Shown: positions 45,081-55,414, counted from the stretch's first letter. The stretch is 64,000 bases of DNA from Proteiniphilum propionicum (GCF_022267555.1 NZ_CP073586.1:3700501-3764500), one strand, 5' to 3'. Numbers and translations: made by a program. The notes: a model not told the origin generated them from the sequence alone.

Positions 45081-45389
45081 TTAATACCTGTTTCTTTCGC
45101 GGTTTCCGTAACCGCCTCCGCGGTTACTTCTTGGGCGATCGCCTTCGGTACGGGGACGTGCTACAGATACAGACAGTGTACGTCCATCGTATTCAGCATC
45201 ATTAAGTTCTTCAATGGCACGCTGTCCTTCTGCATCGTCGGACATCTCCACAAAACCGTAGCCTTTTGAGCGACGGGTTTCCCGGTCAGTGATAATTTTT
45301 GCTGAGGAAACTTCACCATACTCCTCAAAAAGTTCTTTTAAATCGGCATCAGTAATCTGATAACTTAAGCCGGCTACAAAAATGTTCAT
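45081..45389 (-). CDS. RRM-domain RNA-binding protein
   Basis: 102 residues. One RNA recognition motif: RNP2 IFVAGLSY (residues 3-10) and RNP1 KGYGFVEM (about 42-49), followed by an Arg/Gly-rich tail (RGGGYGNRERNRY). This is the small single-RRM type often induced by cold in Bacteroidetes and cyanobacteria; a chaperone-like RNA role is inferred. A TATCTTTG box on the minus strand at 45520-45527 would give a leader of about 125 nt. Confidence 0.92.
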   Translation of the reverse strand: MNIFVAGLSYQITDADLKELFEEYGEVSSAKIITDRETRRSKGYGFVEMSDDAEGQRAIEELNDAEYDGRTLSVSVARPRTEGDRPRSNRGGGYGNRERNRY

Positions 45390-45519
45390 GTAAAATAATT
45401 AAAATAAAAAAATAAATAACTTGTGCAGAAGTCCTTTCATTGAGAGGAGTTAGGAAATAACTTGACAATGGTGTGAAGTAACTAAATAACGGCCTGCTAA
45501 AAAAAATACTTTTGCATGA

Positions 45520-45527
45520 CAAAGATA
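45520..45527 (-). promoter_or_regulatory. -7 box for the RRM gene
   Basis: Minus-strand TATCTTTG, 131 bases before the RRM ATG. Confidence 0.45.
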
Positions 45528-45594
45528 GATATAAATTAATTGCAGCAAAATAAAATGAGGTAAAAATCACAAAAAAAAATTGTTTGAGAGTGTT

Positions 45595-47688
45595 TTACAT
45601 CTCAATTCCATTTCTAATAAGCAGCGCTTCAACTGATGGTTCTTGCCCTCTAAACCGCTTGTAGAGTGACATTGGGTCTTCAGTGTTTCCTTTTTCAAGA
45701 ATATTGCCCCTGAATGAGGCTGCAGTCTCCTTATTGAAGATCCCATTCTTTTTGAATACCGAAAAAGCATCGGCGTCCATCACTTCTGCCCATTTATAAC
45801 TATAGTAGCCTGCTGCATATCCCCCTGAAAAAATATGACCGAAGGATGTGGACATGCATGCAGCGGGCACAACCGGCAACAATTGCACATGAGCCATGGC
45901 CTCCTTTTCAAATGCACGGACATCTCCCTCAAAGGGTTTTTCAAGAGAGTGCCATGCCATATCAAGATAACCGAACGATAGCTGGCGTAATGTAGCATAA
46001 CCAGTGTTGTAGTTTGAGGCATCTACTATTTTTTGCAATAAATCATCCGGCATTTTCTCTCCTGTCAGATAATGAGAAGCAAATTTATCGAGATACTCTT
46101 TTTGTACTAGCCAGTTCTCCATGATATGGGAAGGCAGCTCCACAAAATCGCGATAAACACTCGTCCCTGATAAAGTCTCATATGTGCTTCGTGCCAGCAT
46201 TCCGTGCAAGGCATGGCCAAACTCATGCAAAAACGTATTCACTTCATCGAAGGTAAGCAATGCAGGCTTGGTTTCCGTTGGCCTGGTAAAATTCATTACT
46301 ATGGATACATGAGGCCTGCTGTCTCTTCCGTCCCTTATATACTGTCCCTTGTATGAGGTCATCCATGCACCGGATTGTTTTCCTTCGCGCGGATGGAAAT
46401 CGGTGTAGAGGACAGAAAGAAAGTTCCCATCCTCATCAAGCACATCAAAAGCCTCAACCTCTGGATGATAGACTGAAATAGCCGGGTTTTTCACAAACTG
46501 CAACCCGTAAAGGTCCGTTGCAAGCCCAAAAACACCTTTTTTCACATTTTCGAGCTCAAAATAGGGGCGCGTCATCTCGTCGTTAAGCTTAAAACGTTTA
46601 TCTTTAAGCTTGTCTGCATAGAAGCTCCAGTCCCATGGTTGCAGGTCAATAGCCTTCTTCTCCATCTGTACGGCAAAATCCTGTATATCCTTCACCTCTT
46701 TACTAGCTATAGTTCCGAAAGCATCAGCCAGCTTATTAAGCAAGGCATATACAGCCTCCCCATTTTTAGCCATCCGGTTCCTAAGGATATACTCCGAGTA
46801 GTTTTTATATCCCAGCAAATTGGCAATCTGTAAACGGAGATTCACTATTTTCCTTACATTCTCACGGTTATCAAACTCACCTCCTCCAACACCTTTGGTA
46901 TTGTAAGCCAAATACAACTTCTCCCGCAAATCTCGACGAGTGGAATATTTCATAAAACCTATGTAACTGGGCGCCGAGAGGTCGATCAGCCACCCCGCCT
47001 TCCCTTTCATTTTTGCCTTGGCAAAAGCAGCATCAACCAGACTTTCGGGGAGGCCTTCAATATCTGATTTATCAGTAAGCAGCATCTCATAAGCATTGGT
47101 CTCTCGCAGGTTGTTTTGTCCAAATTCAAGCGAAACCTTACTTAACTCCATCGACAGTTCGCGATACTTTTTTTTGTCTTCCGGGGTAAGTGTTGCGCCG
47201 CTGTTTTCAAAACTTTCGTAATATTTCTCTACCAGACGAATCTGTTCTGGTGTAAGGAGGGTTGAATGACGTGTATCATATACAGACTTTACACGACTGA
47301 AAAGAGCTTCATTCAGGTTGATATTATTGGAATGTTCCGACAGCTTCGGACTTAACCGCTGAGAGATTTCCATCATCTCTTCACTGCTCTCAGCACTCAG
47401 CAGATTAAAGAATACGTTGCTCACACGGTTCAGCATCTCGCCCGAATATTCCATCGCTTCAATAGTGTTTTGAAAAGACGGGCCCTCTTTATTAGCTATT
47501 ATTTCATCAATCTCAGACTGATGATCTTTCATTGCCTTATCGAAAGCAGGTTCAAAATGTTCGGTTCTGATCTTGTCGAACGGAGCTGTTCCATGCGGTG
47601 TGGCAAAAGGGGAAAAAAAAGGGTTCTCTTGTGCCGGTGCTGTCATCATAATCATTACACAGATAGTTATTAATAAGGTTTTCTTCAT
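45595..47688 (-). CDS. M3-family metallopeptidase (peptidyl-dipeptidase Dcp-like)
   Basis: 697 residues. A signal peptide (LLITICVMIMMTAPAQEN) leads to a long helical M3 fold. The zinc motif FLHEFGHALHG has His488, Glu489 and His492, with Glu517 (in DFVELPS) as probable third ligand. The C-terminal region with FSGGYAAGYYSYKWAEVMDA is typical of Dcp and oligopeptidase A. Export suggests it trims peptides in the periplasm. It is preceded by a -7-like TATCTTTG on the minus strand at 47726-47733. Confidence 0.93.
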   Translation of the reverse strand: MKKTLLITICVMIMMTAPAQENPFFSPFATPHGTAPFDKIRTEHFEPAFDKAMKDHQSEIDEIIANKEGPSFQNTIEAMEYSGEMLNRVSNVFFNLLSAESSEEMMEISQRLSPKLSEHSNNINLNEALFSRVKSVYDTRHSTLLTPEQIRLVEKYYESFENSGATLTPEDKKKYRELSMELSKVSLEFGQNNLRETNAYEMLLTDKSDIEGLPESLVDAAFAKAKMKGKAGWLIDLSAPSYIGFMKYSTRRDLREKLYLAYNTKGVGGGEFDNRENVRKIVNLRLQIANLLGYKNYSEYILRNRMAKNGEAVYALLNKLADAFGTIASKEVKDIQDFAVQMEKKAIDLQPWDWSFYADKLKDKRFKLNDEMTRPYFELENVKKGVFGLATDLYGLQFVKNPAISVYHPEVEAFDVLDEDGNFLSVLYTDFHPREGKQSGAWMTSYKGQYIRDGRDSRPHVSIVMNFTRPTETKPALLTFDEVNTFLHEFGHALHGMLARSTYETLSGTSVYRDFVELPSHIMENWLVQKEYLDKFASHYLTGEKMPDDLLQKIVDASNYNTGYATLRQLSFGYLDMAWHSLEKPFEGDVRAFEKEAMAHVQLLPVVPAACMSTSFGHIFSGGYAAGYYSYKWAEVMDADAFSVFKKNGIFNKETAASFRGNILEKGNTEDPMSLYKRFRGQEPSVEALLIRNGIEM

Positions 47689-48081
47689 AAGAATTTGTTA
47701 CATTTGCAATAAATAGTAATAATAGCAAAGATACATTTTTTTTGTTTTCCGCACACAGAAAGCCACTGTTGACAAAACATTTTTTACTAAATTGCGTTTT
47801 TAATACATGCAAGATAACAAGTGCGTTCTTACATTTGTTCGGATTCTTATATTTTGACAAAAAAAGGGCTTTAAACAGTACTTGAAAAGGTGTGAGAAAG
47901 TAGTATAAACAAATTGCATGGAAAATTCTGAAAGAAACAGTGATGGAAAGATGAATTGACATGCAGACAGGGAGGGAGGGGGATAACGAAGATAGACACA
48001 AGGAGAAGAAGGAATTGAATATTTAAGTTCGAGGAAAAGGAAGAAACTAAAAATGACATTAAATATTAAAGCAGATAAAAC
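47689..48081. other. Divergent spacer between M3 peptidase and phoH
   Basis: No gene. A minus-strand TATCTTTG at 47726-47733 is the likely peptidase -7 box. The phoH side has a purine-rich stretch (GGGAGGGAGGGGGA, 47969-47982). No clear phoH promoter was found. Confidence 0.45.
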
Positions 48082-49482
48082 ATGGCAACAACTGAAAGTA
48101 AAACCAAGGAAAAAGCAAAGACAACCCGCACAAAGAGTAAAACCAAAACCACAGCTCCCGGAGCAAAAAAAAACTTTATCCTCGACACGAATGTGATTTT
48201 GCACGATTTCAAATGTCTCGACAATTTTGAGGAGAACGACATCTACATTCCGTTTGTGGTCCTAGAAGAGTTGGATAAATTCAAAAAAGGAAACGAACAG
48301 ATCAATTTCAATGCACGTGCATTTGTGCGCGAATTGGATCTTATAACCGATGACGATTTGTTCACTAACGGTGCCGATCTAGGTGTTGGTAGAGGTAAGT
48401 TGTACATAGTGAATGTATCAGGTGAGAACAAAAAGATAACTGATGCATTCCCCGAACGTACTCCCGACAACCGTATTCTTTCCGTGGTAGACGATATTGC
48501 CTGCAAGCTCCCGGAAATGAAGACCATCCTTGTCTCCAAAGATATCAATCTGAGAATGAAGGCACGTTCTCTTGGAATTATGGCGGAAGATTATATTAAC
48601 GACAAGGTTACAAATGTCGATATTTTCGCAAAGGGGGAAACGGTTATCGAGGGTATTAGCCCCGATCTGATCGATAGACTGTATTCTCAACCTACCGGAG
48701 TGGATATGGATGAGTTCGATTTTGAGATCCAACTCGATCCCAACCAGTGCTTTGTCCTTAAAAGTGATAGAAATAGCGTCCTGTCAAGATACAATCCGTT
48801 CACACAGAAAATAAACAAGATAGAAAAAGAGCCCAATTTCGGTATCCAGCCACGCAATGCAGAACAGGCTTTTGCTTTAGAGATTTTGAACGACCAGGAG
48901 ATAAAACTGGTAGGCCTTACCGGGAAAGCAGGTACTGGCAAAACGCTTCTTGCACTGGCTTCAGCCCTAAAACAAAACAAGATTTATAATCACATACTGC
49001 TGGCACGCCCTATTGTTTCACTGTCTAACAAGGATCTTGGATATTTACCTGGCGACGAAAAACAGAAGATTGCCCCCTATATGCAACCTCTGTTCGATAA
49101 TCTTAACGTTATAAAATCACAACTGGGACAAAACAGTTCAGAACTCAGACTGATTGACGAACTGCAGAAATCAGGACAGCTAGAGATTGAAGCCCTGGCA
49201 TTTATCCGCGGACGGAGCCTCACTGGAACATTCTGTATTATTGATGAGGCGCAGAATCTTACTCCGCATGAAGTGAAGACTATTATAACACGAGCAGGTG
49301 AAGGAACCAAAATGGTGTTTACAGGAGACCTTCAACAGATCGACTCACCTTATCTGGATATGCAGTCCAACGGATTGGCATATATGATTGATAAGATGCG
49401 CGGACAAAATCTGTTCGGACATGTAAACTTGGTAAAAGGTGAACGGAGTGAGCTATCGGAAATGGCCAGCAATCTTTTGTAG
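48082..49482 (+). CDS. phoH: PIN-domain PhoH family protein (PhoH2-like)
   Basis: 466 residues. A lysine/threonine-rich N-terminal tail (1-30) precedes a PIN nuclease domain (FILDTNVILHDFKCLDNFEE; acidic sites at about 36 and later Asp residues), then a PhoH ATPase domain with Walker A GLTGKAGTGKT and Walker B FCIIDEAQNLTP. PIN-PhoH fusions act as RNA helicase/ribonucleases. It stands alone on the plus strand, 118 bases ahead of hisS. Confidence 0.93.
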   Translation: MATTESKTKEKAKTTRTKSKTKTTAPGAKKNFILDTNVILHDFKCLDNFEENDIYIPFVVLEELDKFKKGNEQINFNARAFVRELDLITDDDLFTNGADLGVGRGKLYIVNVSGENKKITDAFPERTPDNRILSVVDDIACKLPEMKTILVSKDINLRMKARSLGIMAEDYINDKVTNVDIFAKGETVIEGISPDLIDRLYSQPTGVDMDEFDFEIQLDPNQCFVLKSDRNSVLSRYNPFTQKINKIEKEPNFGIQPRNAEQAFALEILNDQEIKLVGLTGKAGTGKTLLALASALKQNKIYNHILLARPIVSLSNKDLGYLPGDEKQKIAPYMQPLFDNLNVIKSQLGQNSSELRLIDELQKSGQLEIEALAFIRGRSLTGTFCIIDEAQNLTPHEVKTIITRAGEGTKMVFTGDLQQIDSPYLDMQSNGLAYMIDKMRGQNLFGHVNLVKGERSELSEMASNLL

Positions 49483-49570
49483 AGTTCAAAACTGAAAATG
49501 AAAAGTGAAAAAATATCTTCCGTTTTTTACTATTAGTTTTTTGTTTTTAGTTTTTCATTTTTAGATTTCC

Positions 49571-49578
49571 TATCTTTG
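49571..49578 (+). promoter_or_regulatory. -7 box of hisS
   Basis: TATCTTTG fits TAnnTTTG exactly, preceded by a T-rich region. It gives a leader of about 15-20 nt before ATG 49601. Confidence 0.65.
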
Positions 49579-49600
49579 CATCCCAAAACATGTAAGAAAG

Positions 49601-50959
49601 ATGCAAAAGCCCTCAATACCCAAAGGTACACGTGATTTTTCGCCAGAAGAGATGGCGAAACGGAACTATATTTTCAATATTATCAGTGAAGTTTATCGCC
49701 TCTACGGCTTTCGCCAGATTGAGACGCCCGCGATGGAGAACCTCGACACGCTGATGGGAAAATACGGAGAGGAGGGCGATAAGCTGCTGTTCAAAATTCT
49801 CAACTCAGGTGATTTCCTGTCGGCTATGAGCACCGATGATATTACCGAAGGTAATCCGGCGAGGACGGCTAACAAGATCTCTGAAAAAGGGCTTCGCTAC
49901 GACCTCACCGTTCCTTTCGCGCGGTATGTGGTAATGCACCGTAACGAGATCTCATTCCCTTTTAAAAGGTATCAGATACAGCCTGTATGGCGGGCCGACC
50001 GTCCCCAGAAAGGTCGTTACCGAGAGTTTTTCCAGTGCGATGCCGATATTGTTGGTTCCGACTCTCTCCTTAACGAGGTGGAACTGGTGCAAATTATTGA
50101 TGAGGTCTTTTCACGTCTGAAAGTTCGTGTATGTGTAAAGATCAACAACCGCAAGATCCTTTCCGGTATTGCTGAAATAATTGGCGAAGCTGATAAAATC
50201 ACAGATATCACTGTGGCTATAGATAAGCTCGATAAAATAGGATTGGACAAGGTTAATGAAGAGCTGGCCTCAAAAGGTATAGCACCCGGGTCAATAGAAA
50301 AGCTGCAGCCTATTATAATGTTAAGCGGCGACACCAGTGTAAAGCTTAACACGCTGAGGCTTGAACTCGCATCGTCTGAGATCGGCATGAAAGGGATTGA
50401 AGAAATGGAGTTTATCTTCAATAAGATCAGACTCCTGGAATTAAAAAATGAAGTGGAGCTAGACCTTACTCTTGCACGCGGGCTCAACTATTACACGGGC
50501 AGCATCATCGAAGTAAAAGCTTTAGATGTGGAAATAGGCAGTATAACGGGTGGAGGGCGTTACGACAACCTCACCGGTATTTTTGGCCTTCCAGGCGTGT
50601 CGGGTGTAGGCATCTCATTCGGTGCCGACCGTATTTTCGACGTGCTCACTCAGCTTAACCTCTTTCCCGATAATTCAACGCATATCACTGATGTCCTGTT
50701 CGTTAATTTCGGAGAAAAGGAGCATGATTTTATACTGCCCTTTATAATGGACTTGCGACGTGCCGGTATAAGTTGTGAGCTCTATCCCGAAGCAACAAAA
50801 ATAAAAAAACAGATGTCCTATGCCCATAACAACCGAATCCCGTTTGTTGCAATCGTGGGTGAAAACGAAATGAAAGAAGGTAAAATCACGCTAAAAAATA
50901 TGGAATCGGGAAAGCAGGAACTAGTAACTCCCGAAGAATTTATTAAACTGATAAAATAA
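49601..50959 (+). CDS. hisS: Histidine--tRNA ligase
   Basis: 452 residues. The class II synthetase core has motif 2 ([20 protein letters not shown]), the histidine-binding blocks [15 protein letters not shown] and [13 protein letters not shown], and motif 3 [15 protein letters not shown]-terminal anticodon-binding domain follows ([20 protein letters not shown]). Full length. It charges tRNA-His. 85 bases separate it from the ABC-F gene. Confidence 0.96.
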   Translation: MQKPSIPKGTRDFSPEEMAKRNYIFNIISEVYRLYGFRQIETPAMENLDTLMGKYGEEGDKLLFKILNSGDFLSAMSTDDITEGNPARTANKISEKGLRYDLTVPFARYVVMHRNEISFPFKRYQIQPVWRADRPQKGRYREFFQCDADIVGSDSLLNEVELVQIIDEVFSRLKVRVCVKINNRKILSGIAEIIGEADKITDITVAIDKLDKIGLDKVNEELASKGIAPGSIEKLQPIIMLSGDTSVKLNTLRLELASSEIGMKGIEEMEFIFNKIRLLELKNEVELDLTLARGLNYYTGSIIEVKALDVEIGSITGGGRYDNLTGIFGLPGVSGVGISFGADRIFDVLTQLNLFPDNSTHITDVLFVNFGEKEHDFILPFIMDLRRAGISCELYPEATKIKKQMSYAHNNRIPFVAIVGENEMKEGKITLKNMESGKQELVTPEEFIKLIK

Positions 50960-51044
50960 ATGTTTATTGTTCAATGCTTAAGGTATAGTACCCGGCTCCA
51001 AAAACAGAGGGTACTGTATGATATGCTTGCGAACTTATATTTAA

Positions 51045-52973
51045 ATGCTTTCGATAGAAAACCTTACCGTTGAATTTGGCGGCTTCACTTTGCTAGATCA
51101 GATATCGTTCGTACTCAATAAGAACGAACGCGTGGCTCTTGTGGGTAAAAACGGTGCAGGCAAATCTACGCTGCTGAAAATTATTGCCGGCATCCAAAAC
51201 CCTTCACACGGTATCATTTCATATCCAAAAGAGGCCACTATCGGCTACCTGCCACAGCAGATGACTCTCAACGACACACGAACTGTAAGAGATGAAACTT
51301 CATTGGCGTTCGCTCACCTTAAAAAGATGGAGAAGGAATTGAAGCACCTGCATGCCGAACTTGCCGAACGTACCGATTATGAATCGGAAACATATCATAC
51401 AATAATCGAGCGCGCAACGGACCTGCAGGAGCTGCTGCAAATGTCGGGCATACATAATTTCGAGGCAGAGGTGGAGAAGACATTGATGGGACTGGGATTC
51501 AAGCGAGATGATTTAGACCGCCTTACCCGGGAATTCAGCGGTGGCTGGCGTATGCGCATCGAACTGGCAAAGATTCTTCTGCAGGCACCTGATGTTTTAT
51601 TGCTTGACGAGCCTACCAATCACCTCGACATAGAATCTATCCAGTGGTTGGAGAACTTTCTTGCCACACATGCCAATGCCGTCATACTTGTCTCTCACGA
51701 CCGCGCTTTTCTGGATACAGTAACTAACCGTACCATTGAAATTGTGTTGGGCGAAATTCACGACTACAAGGTTAGCTATAGCAAGTATGTTGATTTGAGG
51801 CGTGAACGGCGTGAGCAGCAGCTGCGAGCATACGAAAACCAGCAGAAACAGATTAAAGACACAGAAGAGTTCATTGAACGATTTAGATACAAGGCAACCA
51901 AATCGAATCAGGTTCAATCGCGTATTAAGCAGTTAGAGAAGATTGAACGTATAGAAATAGATGAAGTGGATAACTCTCGCCTCAACCTGAAATTTCCCCC
52001 TGCACCACGGTCGGGATCCTATCCCATCATTATGGAAGATGTATCTAAGAGCTATGGCAATCATATTGTATTCAAGGATGTTACCATAACCATTGAGCGT
52101 GGCGAGAAGGTGGCGTTCGTGGGGAAGAACGGCGAAGGGAAATCAACACTGGTAAAGTGTATAATGAACGAAATCGATCACGGGGGAAGGCTTGTACTGG
52201 GACATAATGTGAAGATTGGATATTTTGCCCAGAACCAGGCACAGCTACTCGATGAAAACCTGACGGTCTTCGAAACTATCGACTATGTTGCCGTAGGAGA
52301 TATCCGTACCAGGATACGCGATATTCTGGGTGCTTTTATGTTTGGAGGTGAGACTTCGGAAAAAAAAGTACAGGTATTGTCGGGTGGTGAACGCAGCCGC
52401 CTGGCAATGATTCGCCTGTTGCTGGAGCCCGTGAATCTGCTTATTCTGGATGAGCCTACCAACCACCTGGATATGGCATCGAAAGATGTGTTGAAAAAAT
52501 CCATCGGGGAGTTCGACGGAACGGCGATAATTGTTTCGCACGACCGAGATTTTCTGGATGGGCTGGTCACAAAAGTGTATGAGTTTGGCAATGGTAGGGT
52601 ATTGGAACACCTTGGCGGAATCTACGATTTCCTGTCGAAAAAAAGACTTGAGAGCCTGAAACAGCTGGAAGTAAACCATGCCAACACTCCTAAACCGGAG
52701 GAGAAGCAGGCACAGCCATCGGAGAGCAAGCTATCCTATCAGGAACAGAAGGAGCAGAACCGCAAGCAGCGAAAACTGGAGAGGCAGATTGAAGAAGCAG
52801 AAAGCAGGATAGAGCTTCTTGAGAAAAAAATTTATACGATGGAAACAGAGTTGGCAACACCGGAAGGTGCATCGAACGTAGAAATGCTACAGGCTTATCT
52901 CGACACTAAAACCAACCTTGACCGTATAATGAATAATTGGGAGCGCCTGACACTGGAACTTGAAAGTTTTTAG
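51045..52973 (+). CDS. ABC-F family ATPase
   Basis: 642 residues with two ABC cassettes. Cassette 1: Walker A VGKNGAGKST, signature FSGGWRMRIELAKIL, Walker B DVLLLDEPTNHLD. Cassette 2: GKNGEGKST, LSGGERSRLAMIRLL and LLILDEPTNHLD. An inter-domain linker with many Arg/Gln (about 240-300) and a C-terminal coiled coil (RKQRKLERQIEEAESRIELL) are present, with no membrane domain, so it is a ribosome-associated translation factor of the Uup/EttA type, not a transporter. Which subgroup cannot be fixed by eye. Confidence 0.92.
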   Translation: MLSIENLTVEFGGFTLLDQISFVLNKNERVALVGKNGAGKSTLLKIIAGIQNPSHGIISYPKEATIGYLPQQMTLNDTRTVRDETSLAFAHLKKMEKELKHLHAELAERTDYESETYHTIIERATDLQELLQMSGIHNFEAEVEKTLMGLGFKRDDLDRLTREFSGGWRMRIELAKILLQAPDVLLLDEPTNHLDIESIQWLENFLATHANAVILVSHDRAFLDTVTNRTIEIVLGEIHDYKVSYSKYVDLRRERREQQLRAYENQQKQIKDTEEFIERFRYKATKSNQVQSRIKQLEKIERIEIDEVDNSRLNLKFPPAPRSGSYPIIMEDVSKSYGNHIVFKDVTITIERGEKVAFVGKNGEGKSTLVKCIMNEIDHGGRLVLGHNVKIGYFAQNQAQLLDENLTVFETIDYVAVGDIRTRIRDILGAFMFGGETSEKKVQVLSGGERSRLAMIRLLLEPVNLLILDEPTNHLDMASKDVLKKSIGEFDGTAIIVSHDRDFLDGLVTKVYEFGNGRVLEHLGGIYDFLSKKRLESLKQLEVNHANTPKPEEKQAQPSESKLSYQEQKEQNRKQRKLERQIEEAESRIELLEKKIYTMETELATPEGASNVEMLQAYLDTKTNLDRIMNNWERLTLELESF

Positions 52974-53035
52974 TTCCAGAAAATCATAAAATGTAAAATT
53001 GCAACAACTATCAAATGTTTTGACCGTTTCAAGAT

Positions 53036-53587
53036 ATGGGAAAACAGATAAGTAAATTCATTTTTAACAAAATACTCGGATGGCAAATATCCGGTAAATA
53101 TCCGGTTATCTCCAGATGTGTGATTGCAGTGGCACCCCACACGAGCAACTGGGATTTTGTTGTTGCCAAACTTGGTTACTCTTCCATTGGGCGAACAGCT
53201 AATTTTCTGATGAAGAGGGAATGGTTTGTATTTCCTTTCAATCTGCTGTTTAAAAATATCGGTGGAATACCGGTTGACAGAGGCAAAAGTTCTTCACTTA
53301 CAAATACTTTGGCTGAGGAATTTGAAAAAAGGGAACATATGCAGCTTGCCATCACCCCCGAAGGAACCCGCAAACCGGTAAAAGAGTGGAAAAAGGGGTT
53401 CTATTTTATAGCTCTTAAGGCTGGTGTTCCCATCGTGCTTATAGGGTTGGATTATGGAAAGAAAGAGGCTTTGTTCCTCGGACTTTTTCATCCAACAGGT
53501 GATTATGAGAGTGATATCGTGAAAATTAAATCATATTTTAAAAATATTCAACCCAAGAAACCTGAAAACTTCATTATTCCTATATAA
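53036..53587 (+). CDS. Lysophospholipid acyltransferase (PlsC-like)
   Basis: 183 residues. The acyltransferase motif H-x4-D appears in VAPHTSNWDFVVAKLG, motif II as GGIPVDRGKS, and motif III as TPEGTRKPVKEWKKGFYFIA. The short form suits 1-acyl-glycerol-3-phosphate acyltransferase-type enzymes acting at the inner membrane; substrate not determined. It ends near 53.6 kb, convergent with dinB. Confidence 0.9.
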   Translation: MGKQISKFIFNKILGWQISGKYPVISRCVIAVAPHTSNWDFVVAKLGYSSIGRTANFLMKREWFVFPFNLLFKNIGGIPVDRGKSSSLTNTLAEEFEKREHMQLAITPEGTRKPVKEWKKGFYFIALKAGVPIVLIGLDYGKKEALFLGLFHPTGDYESDIVKIKSYFKNIQPKKPENFIIPI

Positions 53588-53644
53588 TAACCCGGGAAAT
53601 TGTGCCTGCTTTAATATTGCCGATACCCAAGTTAAACAATACAC

Positions 53645-54730
53645 TCAATCTTTGAAGTCGAAAGATAACTGGATACCATCCAACTGTAGAAATTCCTGAC
53701 CGGCATGAGCGTTTTTCAAGGTAAGCCCCATAAGACGTATTTTCCTCTCCTGAATATCTTCGACCTGTAGTAGCAGCTCTTTTCCCAACTCAAAAATCTC
53801 TTCATAAGTTTTAATAAAATAGTTCACGGTTTTGCTTCTTGTTATCACGGTAAAATCGGCATATTTAATTTTCAGCGTAAGTGTTTTAGCGAGAAATTTT
53901 CGTTTCTTGGCTCTCCTGCATACTTCAAGAGCAATCTGATCAAGTGCTCCCAGAATATCTACAATCTCATCCAGGTCTTCCAAAAATGTCTCTTCAGCAC
54001 CAAGCGATTTACGAACCCTCTCCGACTCCACCTCCCTATCGTCAATCCCTCTGGCAAAAAGGAAATAGGTAATTCCTGCCTTTCCGAACTCACGCACCAG
54101 ATCAATCTCTGCCCACTGTTTCAAATCGAATCCGGTTCTTATACCCAGCTCTTCCATCCTTTTAGCCGTAACCTTTCCTACGCCAAAGAACTTGTTAACA
54201 GGTAATTTTTCAACAAAAGTCTCAGCTTCTTCCGGTCCAATTATGAACAACCCGTCCGGCTTTTTGAAGTCAGAAGCTATCTTTGCTAAAAATTTATTAT
54301 ATGACACGCCCGCTGATGCAGTAAGACGTGTCCGGTTAAATATTTTCTGCTTAATCTCTTTGGCAATGAGCGTAGCGGAACCGATACCTTTATGGTTAAC
54401 CGTCACATCAAGGAAGGCCTCATCGAGAGATAACGGCTCAACCTTATCAGTATATTCAAGAAAGATCTGCATTATCTGGTTTGATACCGACCTGTAAACA
54501 TCGAACCGAGGCATCACAAAGATAATATGCGGGCATTTCCGTAACGCTGTTAAAGAGGGCATTGCAGAATGAACTCCATACCGGCGTGCTTCGTAGCTTG
54601 CTGCAGCAACAACGCCCCTCCTTTCACCATAACCCACAGCAACGGGCCTACCACGATACTCAGGATTGTCGCGCTGTTCAATGGAAGCATAGAATGCATC
54701 CATATCAATATGGATAATCTTACGGTTCAT
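53645..54730 (-). CDS. dinB: DNA polymerase IV
   Basis: 361 residues, full length. The Y-family catalytic residues are in HIDMDAFYASIEQRD (first Asp) and EPLSLDEAFLDV (Asp-Glu pair near 103-104). The helix-hairpin-helix VGKVTAKRMEELGI and a little-finger domain follow, ending near LSFDFKD, a possible clamp-binding tail. Error-prone lesion bypass. A TATATTTG string on the minus strand at 54736-54743 is only 5 bases before ATG 54730, suggesting a near-leaderless mRNA or a later start. Confidence 0.94.
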   Translation of the reverse strand: MNRKIIHIDMDAFYASIEQRDNPEYRGRPVAVGYGERRGVVAAASYEARRYGVHSAMPSLTALRKCPHIIFVMPRFDVYRSVSNQIMQIFLEYTDKVEPLSLDEAFLDVTVNHKGIGSATLIAKEIKQKIFNRTRLTASAGVSYNKFLAKIASDFKKPDGLFIIGPEEAETFVEKLPVNKFFGVGKVTAKRMEELGIRTGFDLKQWAEIDLVREFGKAGITYFLFARGIDDREVESERVRKSLGAEETFLEDLDEIVDILGALDQIALEVCRRAKKRKFLAKTLTLKIKYADFTVITRSKTVNYFIKTYEEIFELGKELLLQVEDIQERKIRLMGLTLKNAHAGQEFLQLDGIQLSFDFKD

Positions 54731-54735
54731 GGTAA

Positions 54736-54743
54736 CAAATATA
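54736..54743 (-). promoter_or_regulatory. -7-like box abutting dinB start
   Basis: Minus-strand TATATTTG fits TAnnTTTG, but is so close to the ATG that the mRNA would have almost no leader. It may be fortuitous. Confidence 0.35.
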
Positions 54744-54954
54744 GTGGTAATTTATTAGTAAATAGTTGTTAGCTTTCTGTTTTTTAATATTTACCATTTC
54801 TTTTTATTGATAGAGCAAAGTTACTCCGGTGCAAACTGCGAATTTCCATCGGTTTTCGGCGAGCCTGTCTAAAACTATTCAGCGGTAGCACTACCCAACG
54901 TTCAGATCTGCACGGTGGATAAAGAGAGCAGGGCAGTTCCTCAGCATTATTTAC

Positions 54955-55185
54955 AATATCACCTATCGCCAGATGCGCGGGAAACTGGCTTAAGCTCTTC
55001 TCTACCTAAGCAGTGATGATTTTGCGGAACTGAATGTTTTTTTCTATCTCGGCAGGCAGGATATTGCCAATTTCGTCTCCATTGCAACAGGGTGTGCTAT
55101 CAAGATCATCAAGGAGTTCGAAAAAGAGAGGATTATTACCCTGAACGGAAAAGATATCTAAATCGCGGATAGAAAAAAACTATAT
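54955..55185 (+). pseudogene. Crp/Fnr-family regulator, C-terminal remnant
   Basis: One frame reads NITYRQMRGKLA-stop-ALLYLSSDDFAELNVFFYL, then GRQDIANFVSIATGCAIKII and KEFEKERIITLNGKDI-stop-IADRKKL. This is the winged-helix part of a Crp/Fnr regulator (SRQDIANFASIATE-type recognition helix) with two in-frame stops and no sensor domain. The preceding 54780-54954 shows nothing readable. A decayed paralogue, not functional. Confidence 0.75.
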
Positions 55186-55228
55186 ACTTTTACTTCTTCA
55201 AAAGCTTTGCTATCATGGGATACAAAGA

Positions 55229-55414
55229 TCAGGTCAGCAGGAACTTGAAAGCCTCATAGACCAGAAATGCCGGCCATACAATTGCTTTCAGAAATCCCAA
55301 CACACCCATCCAGAATGTTGTAGCGGTAGAGATAAAATAAATTGCCGCGCCAATCAGTCCCATTCCATAAACAGCATCACACGCCGAGCCTCTTTTCTGC
55401 ATTTTTTCACCCAT
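55229..55414 (-). CDS. Small membrane protein
   Basis: 61 residues from ATG 55414 (MGEKMQKRGSACDAVYGMGL), preferred to the longer frame opening at 55504 whose extra residues look noncoding. Two hydrophobic segments (GLIGAAIYFISTATTFWMGV; LGFLKAIVWPAFLVYEAFKF). I recall similar short proteins in many genomes without known role. It lies downstream of the cold-shock gene on the same strand. Confidence 0.65.
   Translation of the reverse strand: MGEKMQKRGSACDAVYGMGLIGAAIYFISTATTFWMGVLGFLKAIVWPAFLVYEAFKFLLT

Noticed and set aside
47552-48204. Overlapping minus-strand frames of 134-149 residues before phoH
   Set aside because: Hydrophobic, repetitive readings of an AT/purine-biased promoter region and antisense of the phoH start.
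52245-52679. 144-residue minus-strand frame inside the ABC-F gene
   Set aside because: Antisense of conserved ABC motifs; no independent evidence.
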